Source: Mesorhizobium loti
GTDB lineage: Bacteria > Pseudomonadota > Alphaproteobacteria > Rhizobiales > Rhizobiaceae
Assembly (NCBI GenBank): GCA_002356515.1
Contig: AP017605.1
Coordinates: 1,488,001-1,552,000 of the forward strand
Length of the DNA: 64,000 nucleotides
Direction of reading: 5' to 3'
The translations under genes and the position numbers were made by a program. Below, piece after piece: positions 1-8,819 of the stretch. Position 1 is the stretch's first letter. Each line of letters opens with the position of its first letter. Below the pieces are notes generated by a model. That model did not search any database. It was not told the DNA's origin and was given only the letters and a program-made list of their open reading frames with translations.

Positions 1-97
1 ATCATTTCCCATCAGAATCGCCGATGGCGAGGAGTCGTGGCCATCGGGCCGGCTGCCGGCATTACGTGATCCTGATGCGTTGAGGAGATGAAAGACG

Positions 98-1126
98 GTG
101 CGTTCCACCCTGACCGACATAGCCCGGGAAGCCGGCGTTTCCGCCGCCACCGTCGACCGCGTGCTCAACAACCGCCCTGGGGTCAGGGCACGCACGCGCG
201 AGATCGTGCTCGAAATGGCGCAGCGCCTCGGCTACATCGCCGAAGGCCCGAACGGGGTGCCGCCGCGCGCTTTGCACGGCGACGTCATTCGGCTCGACTT
301 CGCGCTGCCGGCCGGCACCAATTCCTTCATCAAGATGCTGCACCGGCACATCGAGGCGCAGGCTTTGGCGCGACCGGATCTCGACGTCCACATCGCCACC
401 ATAGAAGGCTTCAATCCCGACCGGCTCGCCCGCCTGCTGCAGGATTTGCGTGGACAGACGCAAGGCGTCGGCGTCATCGCGCTCGACCATCCGACGGTGC
501 GTGAGGCGCTCCGCTCGCTGTCGGCCAACGACGTCAAGGTGGTGACCATCGCCTCCGACATCCTGCATGTGCCGAGGGTGGCCTATATCGGCATCGACAA
601 CCGCGCCGCGGGCCGACTGGCCGGCTATCTGCTCAACCGCTTCATGGGGCCGGAACGCCCCGGCAAGGTGGCGCTGTTCGCCGGCTCGCTCTCCTATCGC
701 GGCCATGAGGAGCGCGAGATGGGGTTCCGGCACATATTGACCGAGGAATCCCCCAATCTCGAGATCGTCGAGATGCGTGAAATGCTCGACGACCGCGAAA
801 AGGCCTATTTGGAGGCGTCAGCGCTTCTGGACCGGCACCCCGACCTTGCCGCGATCTACAATGTCGGCGCCGGCAACACCGGCATCGCCCGCGCCCTCAA
901 GGAGCGCGGCCGCGCGCAATCCATGGTCTTCCTCGGCCATGAAGTGACGGACGGCACCAAGGATCTTCTGCTCGACGGCACGCTCGACGCGGTCATCGAC
1001 CAGAACCCGCGCGTCGAGGCCCGTGAAGCGCTCAACACGCTGACCCATGCGGTCCGGGGGCTGCCCTATGAACTGCACCAGCCGAGGCTGCAGGTGATCT
1101 TCAAGGAGAATATCCCGGAGATCTGA
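98..1126 (+). CDS. LacI-family transcriptional regulator
   Basis: This is a 342-residue DNA-binding regulator with an N-terminal LacI helix-turn-helix (residues about 3-50, with the typical TDIAREAGVSAATVDRVL pattern) and a periplasmic-binding-protein-like ligand domain of the ribose/LacI type. The start is GTG at 98, with a GAGGAG ribosome site at 82-87. It runs toward the end of the minus-strand AcnX/ABC operon and stops only 4 bases from it, so it is a likely regulator of that operon responding to a sugar-like or hydroxyacid effector; this is inferred from position only. Bases 1-97 are open in more than one frame and may hold the end of an upstream gene, but no frame can be chosen. Confidence 0.9.
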   Translation: MRSTLTDIAREAGVSAATVDRVLNNRPGVRARTREIVLEMAQRLGYIAEGPNGVPPRALHGDVIRLDFALPAGTNSFIKMLHRHIEAQALARPDLDVHIATIEGFNPDRLARLLQDLRGQTQGVGVIALDHPTVREALRSLSANDVKVVTIASDILHVPRVAYIGIDNRAAGRLAGYLLNRFMGPERPGKVALFAGSLSYRGHEEREMGFRHILTEESPNLEIVEMREMLDDREKAYLEASALLDRHPDLAAIYNVGAGNTGIARALKERGRAQSMVFLGHEVTDGTKDLLLDGTLDAVIDQNPRVEAREALNTLTHAVRGLPYELHQPRLQVIFKENIPEI

Positions 1127-1130
1127 GCGG

Positions 1131-1565
1131 CTAGCTTTCTGTTTTAGCTCTGACGATCGCCCGGCCGTCCGCGCCAGCGCCGATCGCTACCCTGTCGCCG
1201 GAAACAAGTCCGGCAACATCGCAGACCACCAGCGGCATGCTGATCCCATAAAGAAACTCGGCAACGATGGCGCCCACCGCCAGGATCGGGTCAGGACGCT
1301 CCATCAAGATACCCGCCGGCGCTGTCCCCCTACGGATCGCTTCTGCCAGAACCGAGGACGAGGACGACGACCCTCGCCCACTCGGCATGACGAGAATCAT
1401 GCCGGCGACATTCTGGCCAAGGCCCGGATGCGAATGGTCAATGATCTCGCCGGTCTCGGCATCGATGCCGCCCCAGAAGCTGAGCGGCTGCGAAAACACC
1501 AGCGCCTGGCCTTCGGCCTCGCCGACCAGCTGGAAGCTGCCGGATCGTTCTGCCGACCGCGTCAT
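1131..1565 (-). CDS. Aconitase X small (swivel) subunit, DUF126
   Basis: This is a 144-residue protein with the DUF126 signature: an FWGGIDAETGEIIDHSHPG stretch near residue 30 and a PSGRGSSSSS loop. In AcnX enzymes this small domain swivels over the large subunit to form a dehydratase active site. Its ATG overlaps the stop of the large subunit as ATGA (1562-1565), so the two are translationally coupled. The longer reading frame that extends upstream is a shadow of the large subunit. Bacterial AcnX members are known as cis-3-hydroxy-L-proline dehydratases, but the usual proline-pathway neighbours (pyrroline reductase, epimerase) are absent here, so the substrate is left open. Confidence 0.88.
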   Translation of the reverse strand: MTRSAERSGSFQLVGEAEGQALVFSQPLSFWGGIDAETGEIIDHSHPGLGQNVAGMILVMPSGRGSSSSSSVLAEAIRRGTAPAGILMERPDPILAVGAIVAEFLYGISMPLVVCDVAGLVSGDRVAIGAGADGRAIVRAKTES

Positions 1566-2812
1566 GAGGCACTCCGCACGACATGCCCGACCGCGGCGGA
1601 GCGGATGCAATCCTTCATGTCGGCGAAGGCGACGGTCACGCCGATATTGCCCGGCGCGTAATGTGCCCATTTGCCGGAATTGGTCATCACCACGCCGTCG
1701 AGCCGCTCGAGGATGGAGGTGACATAGGTGCAGGTGTCGGCGACAGGGATCAGGCCGAAAGCCTCCATGCCGGCCAACGCCCCTTCCTCCTGCAGCCGCG
1801 TCAGCGTCGCGCGTCCGGTGTTGACATAGATCGGGATGCCCTTGCCAGGTGCTGCCTCGCGCAGCAGCGGCAACAGGCGCATCCATTCCTCGTGCGAGAA
1901 ATGCGGCGTGCCCAGCGACACGGCCGCCAGCGGCGCCCCGTCAGCCACTCCGGACAATCTGGACAGCGCATGATCGATGTCTGCCTGGGTGATGCGGATC
2001 GTCTCTTCCGGTGCGTGGCCGTGGAACGCCTCGTCTGGCGTGCTGGCCTCCGGCGTGATGCCGACCGCATGGAACAGCGCCACGGCACCCGTCGTCGCCG
2101 CCGCCGCGCCCAGTGCCTTCAGCTGATCCTCGTCACGCGGCTGCGGCAAGCCTGATATGACCGGAATGCGGTCGCCGCTGGCTTGCCCGATGATCAGCCC
2201 GACGCCCACGAACAGGCTGTCGCTCGGCTCCGCGTCAGGAATGGCCAGTTCGAACAGGATGCGGCCACGACGGTTTTCGCTGAGATGCAGACCCCAGGCC
2301 GGCGCGCGTCCGGTCATGGCGCAGCACAAATCGATGAAATCGCCATAGCGGTTGGTGCGCGCGCCGATCACCGAATTGGCGAAGACGATGGCGTTGGATT
2401 CGCCCCAGGCGATCTGCTGGCCGAATTCAGGCCGGAAGCGTGTCTGGTAGGGCGCGCAAGTAAAGGTCGCCTGGCAGCCCAGTTCCATATGCGCCTTCAT
2501 CAGCCGCCGCGCGGGCACCTCATCGGCCGCCGGCATCTTCACCATGCCGGGATGGATGAGGTCGAACGAGCCGACATTCAGCGTCGTCGGCACCTGCACG
2601 CGGCCGCCGCCCTCGACCAGCCGTTCGACGAAATCGAGCCCGGCCTTGCCGTGATAGAGGCAGCCATCGATATGAGCGCCCGTGATGTCGAGCAGGCCCT
2701 GTGCGCCGATCGCGTTGGAAAAGGCGACGAGGATTTTCATGGCGGCGGCGGCCGACAGGCCTTGCTCGCCATCGAGCATGGATCGGTCCTGCGCGGTCAA
2801 TTCCAGTGTCAT
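1562..2812 (-). CDS. Aconitase X large (catalytic) subunit, DUF521
   Basis: This 416-residue protein belongs to the AcnX catalytic family (DUF521), which carries an iron-sulfur-type dehydratase core. Conserved cysteines are visible in the CQATFTCAPYQ stretch near residue 120 and in the FIDLCCAMTGR stretch near residue 170. Separate large and small subunits are the common bacterial arrangement. It follows the ABC ATPase gene with a 73-base gap and is coupled to the small subunit by a four-base overlap. It probably dehydrates the imported compound or a derivative of it. The family assignment is firm; the reaction (cis-3-hydroxyproline dehydration or another hydroxyacid) is inferred from family knowledge. 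Confidence 0.88.
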   Translation of the reverse strand: MTLELTAQDRSMLDGEQGLSAAAAMKILVAFSNAIGAQGLLDITGAHIDGCLYHGKAGLDFVERLVEGGGRVQVPTTLNVGSFDLIHPGMVKMPAADEVPARRLMKAHMELGCQATFTCAPYQTRFRPEFGQQIAWGESNAIVFANSVIGARTNRYGDFIDLCCAMTGRAPAWGLHLSENRRGRILFELAIPDAEPSDSLFVGVGLIIGQASGDRIPVISGLPQPRDEDQLKALGAAAATTGAVALFHAVGITPEASTPDEAFHGHAPEETIRITQADIDHALSRLSGVADGAPLAAVSLGTPHFSHEEWMRLLPLLREAAPGKGIPIYVNTGRATLTRLQEEGALAGMEAFGLIPVADTCTYVTSILERLDGVVMTNSGKWAHYAPGNIGVTVAFADMKDCIRSAAVGHVVRSAS

Positions 2813-2885
2813 CGGAAAACTCCGGGCTTATGCCCGGCTATGCTGTTCCTCATTGCCTGCTATCTGGCAAGAGCCAGAACGAGGA

Positions 2886-3953
2886 TCAGCTCGCAGCAAT
2901 CAACACCGTACTTTCCGGCGACCAGCGCAGCACCACATCCTGCCCCTCGGCCAGCCTGTCCGCGCCGGTGTTCTGCACAATGACCTTCAGCGTCTGGCCG
3001 GCGCGCTCGACGAAATAGGTGCTGTTGTTGCCGGCGAAGATGCGTTTGGAAACCTGCCCCTTCAGCATGTTCGCATTGGTCGCGTCGGAGGCTCCGCCAT
3101 CCGTGGCGATCCGAATGCGCTCCGGCCGCACGGCACAGCTCGCCTTGGCACCGGCGGCAAGCCGGTCACCCACCTCAGCAGCGATTGCCGTGCCATCGGG
3201 CAGCCTGATGCCATTACCCGTCGAGTCGCCGCGAAAGATGTTGGCGTCGCCGAGGAAGGTCGCGGCGAATTCGCTTTTCGGCCGGTCGTAGATTTCCTCC
3301 GGCGGCCCCTCCTGCACCATCCTGCCGTCGCGCAGGATGCCGATGCGATCGCTCATCGTCAGCGCCTCTTCCTGGTCGTGGGTGACGAAGATGGTGGTGA
3401 TGCCGATCTCGCGCTGGATGCGCTTGAGCTCGATCTGCATGTCGACGCGCAGCGCCTTGTCGAGTGCGCCCAATGGCTCGTCGAGCAACAGCACGCGCGG
3501 CTTGGTGACGATGGCGCGCGCCAGCGCGACGCGCTGGCGCTGGCCACCGGAGAGCTGGTGCGGCCGGCGGCCGCCGAGCTTGCCCAATTGCACGAGGTCG
3601 AGCGCGCGCTGCACTTCCGCTGCGATCACCGCCTTGGCCTCACCGCGCACCGACAGGCCGAAGGCAACATTGTCGGCGACGCTCATATTCGGAAACAGCG
3701 CGTAGTTCTGGAACACCATGCCGATGCGCCGCTTTTCGACCGGCACGCGCTCGACGCTCTCGCCACCGATGGAAATGCTGCCGGTATCGGGAAAATCGAA
3801 ACCTGCGATCTGGCGCAGCAGCGTGGTCTTGCCGCTGCCTGATGGTCCGAGCAGCGCGTAGAACCCACCATCGGCGAAATCGATGGAGACATCGTCCAGC
3901 GCCTTGTGCGCGCCAAAGCTGCGGGAGACGTTGGATACCTGCACGCCGGCCAT
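2886..3953 (-). CDS. ABC transporter ATPase, spermidine/putrescine type
   Basis: This is a 355-residue ABC ATPase of the PotA/FbpC class. Walker A (GPSGSGKT) is at residues 36-43, the signature LSGGQ at 134-138, Walker B with LLLDEP at 155-160, and a C-terminal TOBE domain follows after about residue 270. It would energise the import system encoded just upstream. Its ATG (3953-3951) overlaps the stop of the permease gene by one base (TAATG), so longer upstream frames are not used. It is the sixth step of one minus-strand operon and is followed by the AcnX genes. Confidence 0.92.
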   Translation of the reverse strand: MAGVQVSNVSRSFGAHKALDDVSIDFADGGFYALLGPSGSGKTTLLRQIAGFDFPDTGSISIGGESVERVPVEKRRIGMVFQNYALFPNMSVADNVAFGLSVRGEAKAVIAAEVQRALDLVQLGKLGGRRPHQLSGGQRQRVALARAIVTKPRVLLLDEPLGALDKALRVDMQIELKRIQREIGITTIFVTHDQEEALTMSDRIGILRDGRMVQEGPPEEIYDRPKSEFAATFLGDANIFRGDSTGNGIRLPDGTAIAAEVGDRLAAGAKASCAVRPERIRIATDGGASDATNANMLKGQVSKRIFAGNNSTYFVERAGQTLKVIVQNTGADRLAEGQDVVLRWSPESTVLIAAS

Positions 3954-4741
3954 TATTTCTCTCCGCCGAATTTGAAGAACCGCGCCGTCAGCAGCATCAG
4001 CGCCATCGACACGACAATGATGATGGTCGAGACCGCGTTGATCTCGGGCGTAAAACCCTTGCGGATCGCGGCGTAGATTTCGACCGGCAGCGTCGTCTGG
4101 CCGGGCGTCGACAGGAAGTAGGAGACGACGAACTGGTCGAACGACACGGCAAACGCAAACAGTCCGCCGGCGATGACGCCCGGCATGATCCAGGGCAGCG
4201 TGACCCGCATTGTGACCTGCCATTGGTTGGCACCGAGCGAGCGCGCCGCCTCTTCCAGTTCCGGCGCGAAGGTCTGCAGGCGGGCCGAGACGACGACGAT
4301 GACATAGGGTAGCGCCAGCGCGACATGGCCAAGCAGGATGGCGAACAGGCCGCGCCCGATGCCGACGCCGAAGAAGAAGATAAGCATCGCCGTGCCGGTG
4401 ATCAGCCACGGAATGGCGATCGGCGGAAACAGCAGCGCCTGCAGCACTTTCTTGCCGCGGAATTCATAGCGGTAAAGGGCCAGCGAAGCCGCCGAGCCCA
4501 GCACCACGCTGATGATCGTGGTGATGACAGCGATCTCCAGGCTATTCCAGGTCGCCGATATCAGCTGGTCGTTCTGCCACAGCGAGGCGTACCATTCCGT
4601 CGTCCACTCGAACGGCAATTGGTAGAAGGGCGAGACGTTGAACGACATCAGCGCCATGATGATGATCGGCAGATAAAGGAAGGCGAGCAGCAGGAAGATG
4701 TAGAGGCGGCCAAACCATTCGAGGATGCGGGTCGTCATCAT
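3953..4741 (-). CDS. ABC transporter permease, PotC type
   Basis: This is a 262-residue inner-membrane permease with about six hydrophobic segments and the EAA-loop pattern (EEAARSLGANQWQVTMRVTLP) that contacts the ATPase. The start is the first of two adjacent ATGs (4741-4739); it overlaps the stop of the preceding permease as TGATG. It pairs with the PotB-type permease. The family imports polyamines or related cations and small organic ligands; no substrate is implied by this subunit. Confidence 0.9.
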   Translation of the reverse strand: MMTTRILEWFGRLYIFLLLAFLYLPIIIMALMSFNVSPFYQLPFEWTTEWYASLWQNDQLISATWNSLEIAVITTIISVVLGSAASLALYRYEFRGKKVLQALLFPPIAIPWLITGTAMLIFFFGVGIGRGLFAILLGHVALALPYVIVVVSARLQTFAPELEEAARSLGANQWQVTMRVTLPWIMPGVIAGGLFAFAVSFDQFVVSYFLSTPGQTTLPVEIYAAIRKGFTPEINAVSTIIIVVSMALMLLTARFFKFGGEK

Positions 4742-5610
4742 CACCCGGCCCTCCGCAGCACTGGTGAGGCGACCGCCAGGATGACCAGCACGACGGCCAG
4801 CAGGATGAAGGACAGCGCGGCTCCCAGCGGCCAATTGAACACGGCGACGAACTGGTCCTCGATCACAGTGCCGTAGAAGGTGCCGGTGCGCCCACCAAGA
4901 ATGCGCGGCTCCATGAACGAGCCGACGACCGGCACGAAGATCAGCGCTGCTCCCGCCACCAGTCCCGGCATCGACAGCGGGATGATCACCCGCTTCAGCA
5001 TCTGCAGCCGCGAGGCGCCGAGCGAGCGCCCGGCCTCGATCAGCGAGTCGTCGATCGCCTGCAAGGTGAGATAGCAGGTCAGCACCATATAGGGCACGTA
5101 GGAGTGCACCAGGCCGATGATGACGGCTGGGTAGGAATACATGAGATCGATGTTGATCTTGAACGGCAGCACGGCGTTGAGCGCCGTATCGAGGATACCG
5201 CCCTCGCGCAAAACCATCGCCCAGGAAAAGATGCGCACCAGTCCGTTCGACCAGAAGGGCAAGATGACGAGGAGAAAAATCGCCTCGCGACTGCGTCCCT
5301 TCAGCACCTTGGCGAGCACATAGGCGCCGGGATAGCCGATGACGACGCACCACAAAGTCACCTCTAGCCCAAGCCGCAGCGAGGCGAGCAGCAGCGTCAG
5401 ATAAAGGCCCTGCGAGAAGAAGGCGGCGTAGTTGCCAAGCGTGAAAGCCCAAGGCTTTCCCGACAGCGGCAGATCGGTCATGAAGGAGAAGAAAACCATG
5501 GCCGAAAGCGGCAGGAAGATCGCCACTGTCAGCCAGAGATAGGCCGGCGCCAACAGCGGCAGAGCCGATCTCAGTCCGCTGCGCGATGCGGTCGCTCCCT
5601 CCACTGCCAT
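4741..5610 (-). CDS. ABC transporter permease, PotB type
   Basis: This is a 289-residue integral membrane permease of the PotB/spermidine class. It has an N-terminal membrane helix at about residues 18-42 and an EAGRSLGASRLQMLKRVIIP EAA loop near residue 190. It is separated from the binding-protein gene upstream by 66 bases containing a strong GC hairpin, and it overlaps the second permease gene by one base. It forms the channel together with the PotC-type partner. Confidence 0.9.
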   Translation of the reverse strand: MAVEGATASRSGLRSALPLLAPAYLWLTVAIFLPLSAMVFFSFMTDLPLSGKPWAFTLGNYAAFFSQGLYLTLLLASLRLGLEVTLWCVVIGYPGAYVLAKVLKGRSREAIFLLVILPFWSNGLVRIFSWAMVLREGGILDTALNAVLPFKINIDLMYSYPAVIIGLVHSYVPYMVLTCYLTLQAIDDSLIEAGRSLGASRLQMLKRVIIPLSMPGLVAGAALIFVPVVGSFMEPRILGGRTGTFYGTVIEDQFVAVFNWPLGAALSFILLAVVLVILAVASPVLRRAG

Positions 5611-5636
5611 GAGACCCTCCTCCCCAGGATTGAAGG

Positions 5637-5663
5637 ACCAGCCGGCGCGAACCGCCGGCTGGT
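5637..5663 (-). terminator. Intercistronic hairpin between binding protein and permease
   Basis: A perfect 11-bp stem (5637-5647 with 5653-5663) and a 5-base loop lie between the substrate-binding-protein gene and the first permease gene. There is no U-run, so it is more likely a transcript-stabilising or attenuating hairpin that lets the binding protein be made in excess, as is common in ABC operons. Confidence 0.55.
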
Positions 5664-5676
5664 TCGGACGTGAGCT

Positions 5677-6738
5677 TTATTTCACGTCGACCTTGAGCTG
5701 CTGCCACAGCGCCAGATAGGCCTCGCGCTGGGCGTCGGTGATCGGCGCCTGGAACTGGATGCGCTTGGCGACCTCGGGATCGCCCATCACCTTGCGGTTG
5801 AAGGCGTCCTCGGGCAGCGCTTCCACCGCCTTGGTGTTGGCCGAGACGGGAGCGCCGACCTTGGTGACCCATTCGACATAGAATTTCGGGTCGATCATGT
5901 AGTTGATGAAGGCTTGCGCACCCTCGACGTTCTTGGAGCCGACCGGAATGGAGAAGGCATCCAGCCAGGCGACGGCGCCCTCCTGCGGGATGACAAGCGA
6001 AACCGGCAGCTTGAAATGCGTCTTGGCACGGTCGGCCGAACCGCTCCAGTAGGTGCCGATGTCGATCTGGTTGGAGGCGACCATCTGGTTCCAGTCGTTC
6101 TCCGAGCTCCAGAAGGTCTTGATCTGCGGCATCAGCGAGGTGAGCTTCGTCTTGACCGCATCCATATCCTTGATGTCGTTGATGTTCTGGCCGGTGGCGA
6201 TGGCACCGAACTGCACCGCCTCGACGGCGTCGTCGCGGATGACGACACGGCCCTTATGCGCGGGATCCCACATTTCGGCGATCGATGTCGGCGGCTTGTC
6301 GAAGGACTTTTCGTTGATGGCGAGCGCGGTCAGGCCCCACACCCACGGCACGCCATAGACCTTGCCGTCATGGTCGAGCATCGGCGAGCCGGCCTTGTCC
6401 TTGCTGATGTCGGCATAGTTCGGCAGCTTCGACACATCAATCGGCTGGATCAGCTTTTCGGCCATCGCCTGGTCGTTGAAGGCGGCGTTGATCATGACCA
6501 CGTCGTAGAGGCCGGGATTGGTCCGGATCTTGGTCAGCATTTCCTGTTCGGAATTGAAGAAGTCGTTGACGACCTTGTTGCCGGTCGCCTTTTCGAAAGC
6601 CGCTACGGCCCAGGGTTCGTCGGCGCCGTAGCCTTTCCAGTTGAGCACATGCACTTCGGCGGCACTAGCGGCCAGCGTGAGTGCGGTGGTGAAGACGGCG
6701 GTCGCCGTCAAGAGAGCAGTCAGTCTTGGCATGCGCAT
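5677..6738 (-). CDS. Periplasmic substrate-binding protein, spermidine/putrescine (PotD/F) family
   Basis: This is a 353-residue solute-binding protein with a clear signal peptide (about residues 1-27, ending at ASAAEV). The mature protein opens with VLNWKGYGADEPWAV, typical of the PotD-like type 2 periplasmic binding fold. It delivers the ligand to the PotB/PotC-type permeases encoded just downstream. The family also binds opine-like or amino-compound ligands, so polyamine specificity is not proven. An ATG two codons downstream is an equally acceptable start. Confidence 0.9.
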   Translation of the reverse strand: MRMPRLTALLTATAVFTTALTLAASAAEVHVLNWKGYGADEPWAVAAFEKATGNKVVNDFFNSEQEMLTKIRTNPGLYDVVMINAAFNDQAMAEKLIQPIDVSKLPNYADISKDKAGSPMLDHDGKVYGVPWVWGLTALAINEKSFDKPPTSIAEMWDPAHKGRVVIRDDAVEAVQFGAIATGQNINDIKDMDAVKTKLTSLMPQIKTFWSSENDWNQMVASNQIDIGTYWSGSADRAKTHFKLPVSLVIPQEGAVAWLDAFSIPVGSKNVEGAQAFINYMIDPKFYVEWVTKVGAPVSANTKAVEALPEDAFNRKVMGDPEVAKRIQFQAPITDAQREAYLALWQQLKVDVK

Positions 6739-6777
6739 GTTGGTTCCTCTCTTTGTTTGCCCGCTTGGCGGGGCTTG

Positions 6778-7755
6778 TCAGGCTGTCTGATGGGCCTTCT
6801 GGTTCTGGCCCGGCGCGCCGGTCGCGGCGGCCTGGCTCAGGAAAGTCTGGATTTCGGCATGGCTGGGCGCCGATGAACCGCCATGGCGGGTGACCGAAAT
6901 GGCGGCCGCCGCATTGGCGTAGCGCGCCGCTTCAAAAGGCTGCACGCCCCGCGCCAGCGCGCTGACGAAAGCGCCGATATGGGTGTCTCCGGCGCCGTTG
7001 GTGTCGACGGCATCGACTTTGAACCCGGCGACGGTCTGCGCCGTGCCGTCGGCCAGCCTGATATGGCATCCCTTGGCGGCGGAGCGGATGACGACACCGG
7101 CCGCTTGCGGACAATGCGCGGCAAGCAGCCGCGCCGCGAGGCTCTCGACATCGCCCTGACCGGCAATTTCGGCGGCTTCCGCCGCGTTGCAGCTCAGCCA
7201 TGCGGTGCGGGCAAGCACCCGCGACAGGACGGGGCGCGGAATGTCTGAAATGACCGGCGTCGGGTCGAAGACGAAAGGAATGTTTGCTGGCAGCGCCTCG
7301 ATCCAATCGGTGAGCGCGTCGCGGCTGCCCGCATAGCTCAGCGTATAGCCTGAGGTGAACACCCAATCACCCGGCGCTACCGCCACGGGTGCCATCATGT
7401 CGAGGGTGAGAATGCTCTCCGCGCCCGGCCACGAGACGAAAGTGCGTTCGGCGTCGCTCGAGATCATGGCGACGCAATTGCCGCTGTCCATCGCAGGCGA
7501 TGGCGGCGTCAGCGTCTCGATGCCCTCGGCAGCGAAGGCGGCGCGCAGGAAATCGCCATTCGGCCCGCTGCCGAGCTGACCGCCGAACACCACCTTCATG
7601 CCGGTGCGGCTGGCCGCCACCATCATGTTGAAGCCGCCGCCGGCGACCTGGGCAAAGCTCGATGCCGTCTTCTCGGTGCCCGGCGCCGGCAAGGCGTCGA
7701 TGCGGTAGACATAGTCGACCACCGCGCTGCCGATATGGACGAGACGCCCGCTCAT
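6778..7755 (-). CDS. PfkB-family carbohydrate/nucleoside kinase
   Basis: This is a 325-residue kinase of the ribokinase/PfkB superfamily. It has a GGGFN substrate motif at residues 39-43 and the ATP/anion-hole motif DTNGAGD at 251-257, where Asp257 is the catalytic base. It phosphorylates a sugar or ribosyl compound. Its start overlaps the stop of the ADP-ribosylglycohydrolase gene by four bases. A glycohydrolase followed by a PfkB kinase suggests release and then phosphorylation of a ribose-like moiety; that link is an inference. The C-terminal 20 residues are Gln/Ala-rich and probably unstructured. Confidence 0.9.
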   Translation of the reverse strand: MSGRLVHIGSAVVDYVYRIDALPAPGTEKTASSFAQVAGGGFNMMVAASRTGMKVVFGGQLGSGPNGDFLRAAFAAEGIETLTPPSPAMDSGNCVAMISSDAERTFVSWPGAESILTLDMMAPVAVAPGDWVFTSGYTLSYAGSRDALTDWIEALPANIPFVFDPTPVISDIPRPVLSRVLARTAWLSCNAAEAAEIAGQGDVESLAARLLAAHCPQAAGVVIRSAAKGCHIRLADGTAQTVAGFKVDAVDTNGAGDTHIGAFVSALARGVQPFEAARYANAAAAISVTRHGGSSAPSHAEIQTFLSQAAATGAPGQNQKAHQTA

Positions 7756-8816
7756 ACCGCCGCGTCCTTGTCTGGGCCAGTCTTGCCTAAGTCGGTCTTG
7801 TCAGGGCGGCCCTTGGAGATCCGTGTCGCCACAAGATCGGCGGCCAACGCCTGAACCTCCGCCATGTCGATGCCTTTGAGGCCGGCTACGCGATCGCCAG
7901 GCAACCGTGAAAAGCCCGTGCAGGCGCCGGCCATGCCGGCAGCGATGGCGCCGATCGTGTCGGTGTCGCCGCCGAGATTGGCGCTGATAACAGCTGCTTG
8001 CCAGGGGTCACCGCCGGCGACTTCCAGCACCGCGAAGGCCGCCGGAACCGATTCCTGGCTGGCGACGCCGGTGCCGACCAGATCGGTGATCAGCCGGATC
8101 GCATCTCTCGTCACCTTGCCGCGCACCAGGTCCTGCGCCCAGACGATCCGCGCGGCGATGTCGCCGCCGGTCACCCAATGGCCAAGCGTCGCCCCTTGCC
8201 GCGCCGCGGCAATGGCACTGTCGGAGGCGGCGCGCCAGTCACCCCCGGCAACGCCGCGGCTGACGGCGGCCGCAACCGCTGCGGCCGAGGCTATGGCGAT
8301 CGAGGTGTTGTGCGTTGCCCGGCAGGTCTCCGCCACCTTGGCGACGAATGCATCGAGCGGCTCCAGCGGCATCATGATGCCGACCGGCGCGATGCGCATC
8401 GCCGCCCCATTGGTGTCGCCGCTGCGCCCCGCTTCCTCGGCCGGCACGCCATTGTTGATGGCGTCGATGGCACGCTTGGTCGAAGGACCCAGCAGATCGT
8501 AGCTGCCGCGCGCCTTCACCTCGCGCTCCCAGTCGAGCAGCGCGTTGACCCAGCGCGCATGATCGAAGCGCTCGCCTGAAACAACCAGAATGCGGCCGAG
8601 CAGCAGCGCCTGTTCGGTATCGTCGGTGATGGTGCCGGCCACAAGGCCCTTCGACACCGGATGGTCGGCGAAGGGCGCGATGAAATCCTCGACATGGCCG
8701 TAGAGTTCGGCAATTCGGGCCGGCGACAGAAGCTGCGTCGGCATGCCGAGCGCATCTCCCAGCGCTCCGCCGACAAGCGCACCCATTGCGCGGTCAAGAG
8801 TGAGATTGTCCGGCAT
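7752..8816 (-). CDS. ADP-ribosylglycohydrolase family protein
   Basis: This is a 354-residue member of the DraG/ADP-ribosylglycohydrolase family. It shows the N-terminal GALVGGALGDALGMP motif, a TDDTEQ metal ligand motif near residue 64, and the C-terminal GGDTDTIGAIAAGMAG motif that completes the dinuclear Mg/Mn site. Members cleave N- or O-glycosidic bonds of ribosyl compounds. It starts 3 bases after the GntR gene and overlaps the kinase gene. In an uptake operon it probably acts on an imported ribosylated small molecule rather than on protein ADP-ribose, but this is inference. Confidence 0.9.
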   Translation of the reverse strand: MPDNLTLDRAMGALVGGALGDALGMPTQLLSPARIAELYGHVEDFIAPFADHPVSKGLVAGTITDDTEQALLLGRILVVSGERFDHARWVNALLDWEREVKARGSYDLLGPSTKRAIDAINNGVPAEEAGRSGDTNGAAMRIAPVGIMMPLEPLDAFVAKVAETCRATHNTSIAIASAAAVAAAVSRGVAGGDWRAASDSAIAAARQGATLGHWVTGGDIAARIVWAQDLVRGKVTRDAIRLITDLVGTGVASQESVPAAFAVLEVAGGDPWQAAVISANLGGDTDTIGAIAAGMAGACTGFSRLPGDRVAGLKGIDMAEVQALAADLVATRISKGRPDKTDLGKTGPDKDAAV

Positions 8817-8819
8817 CGC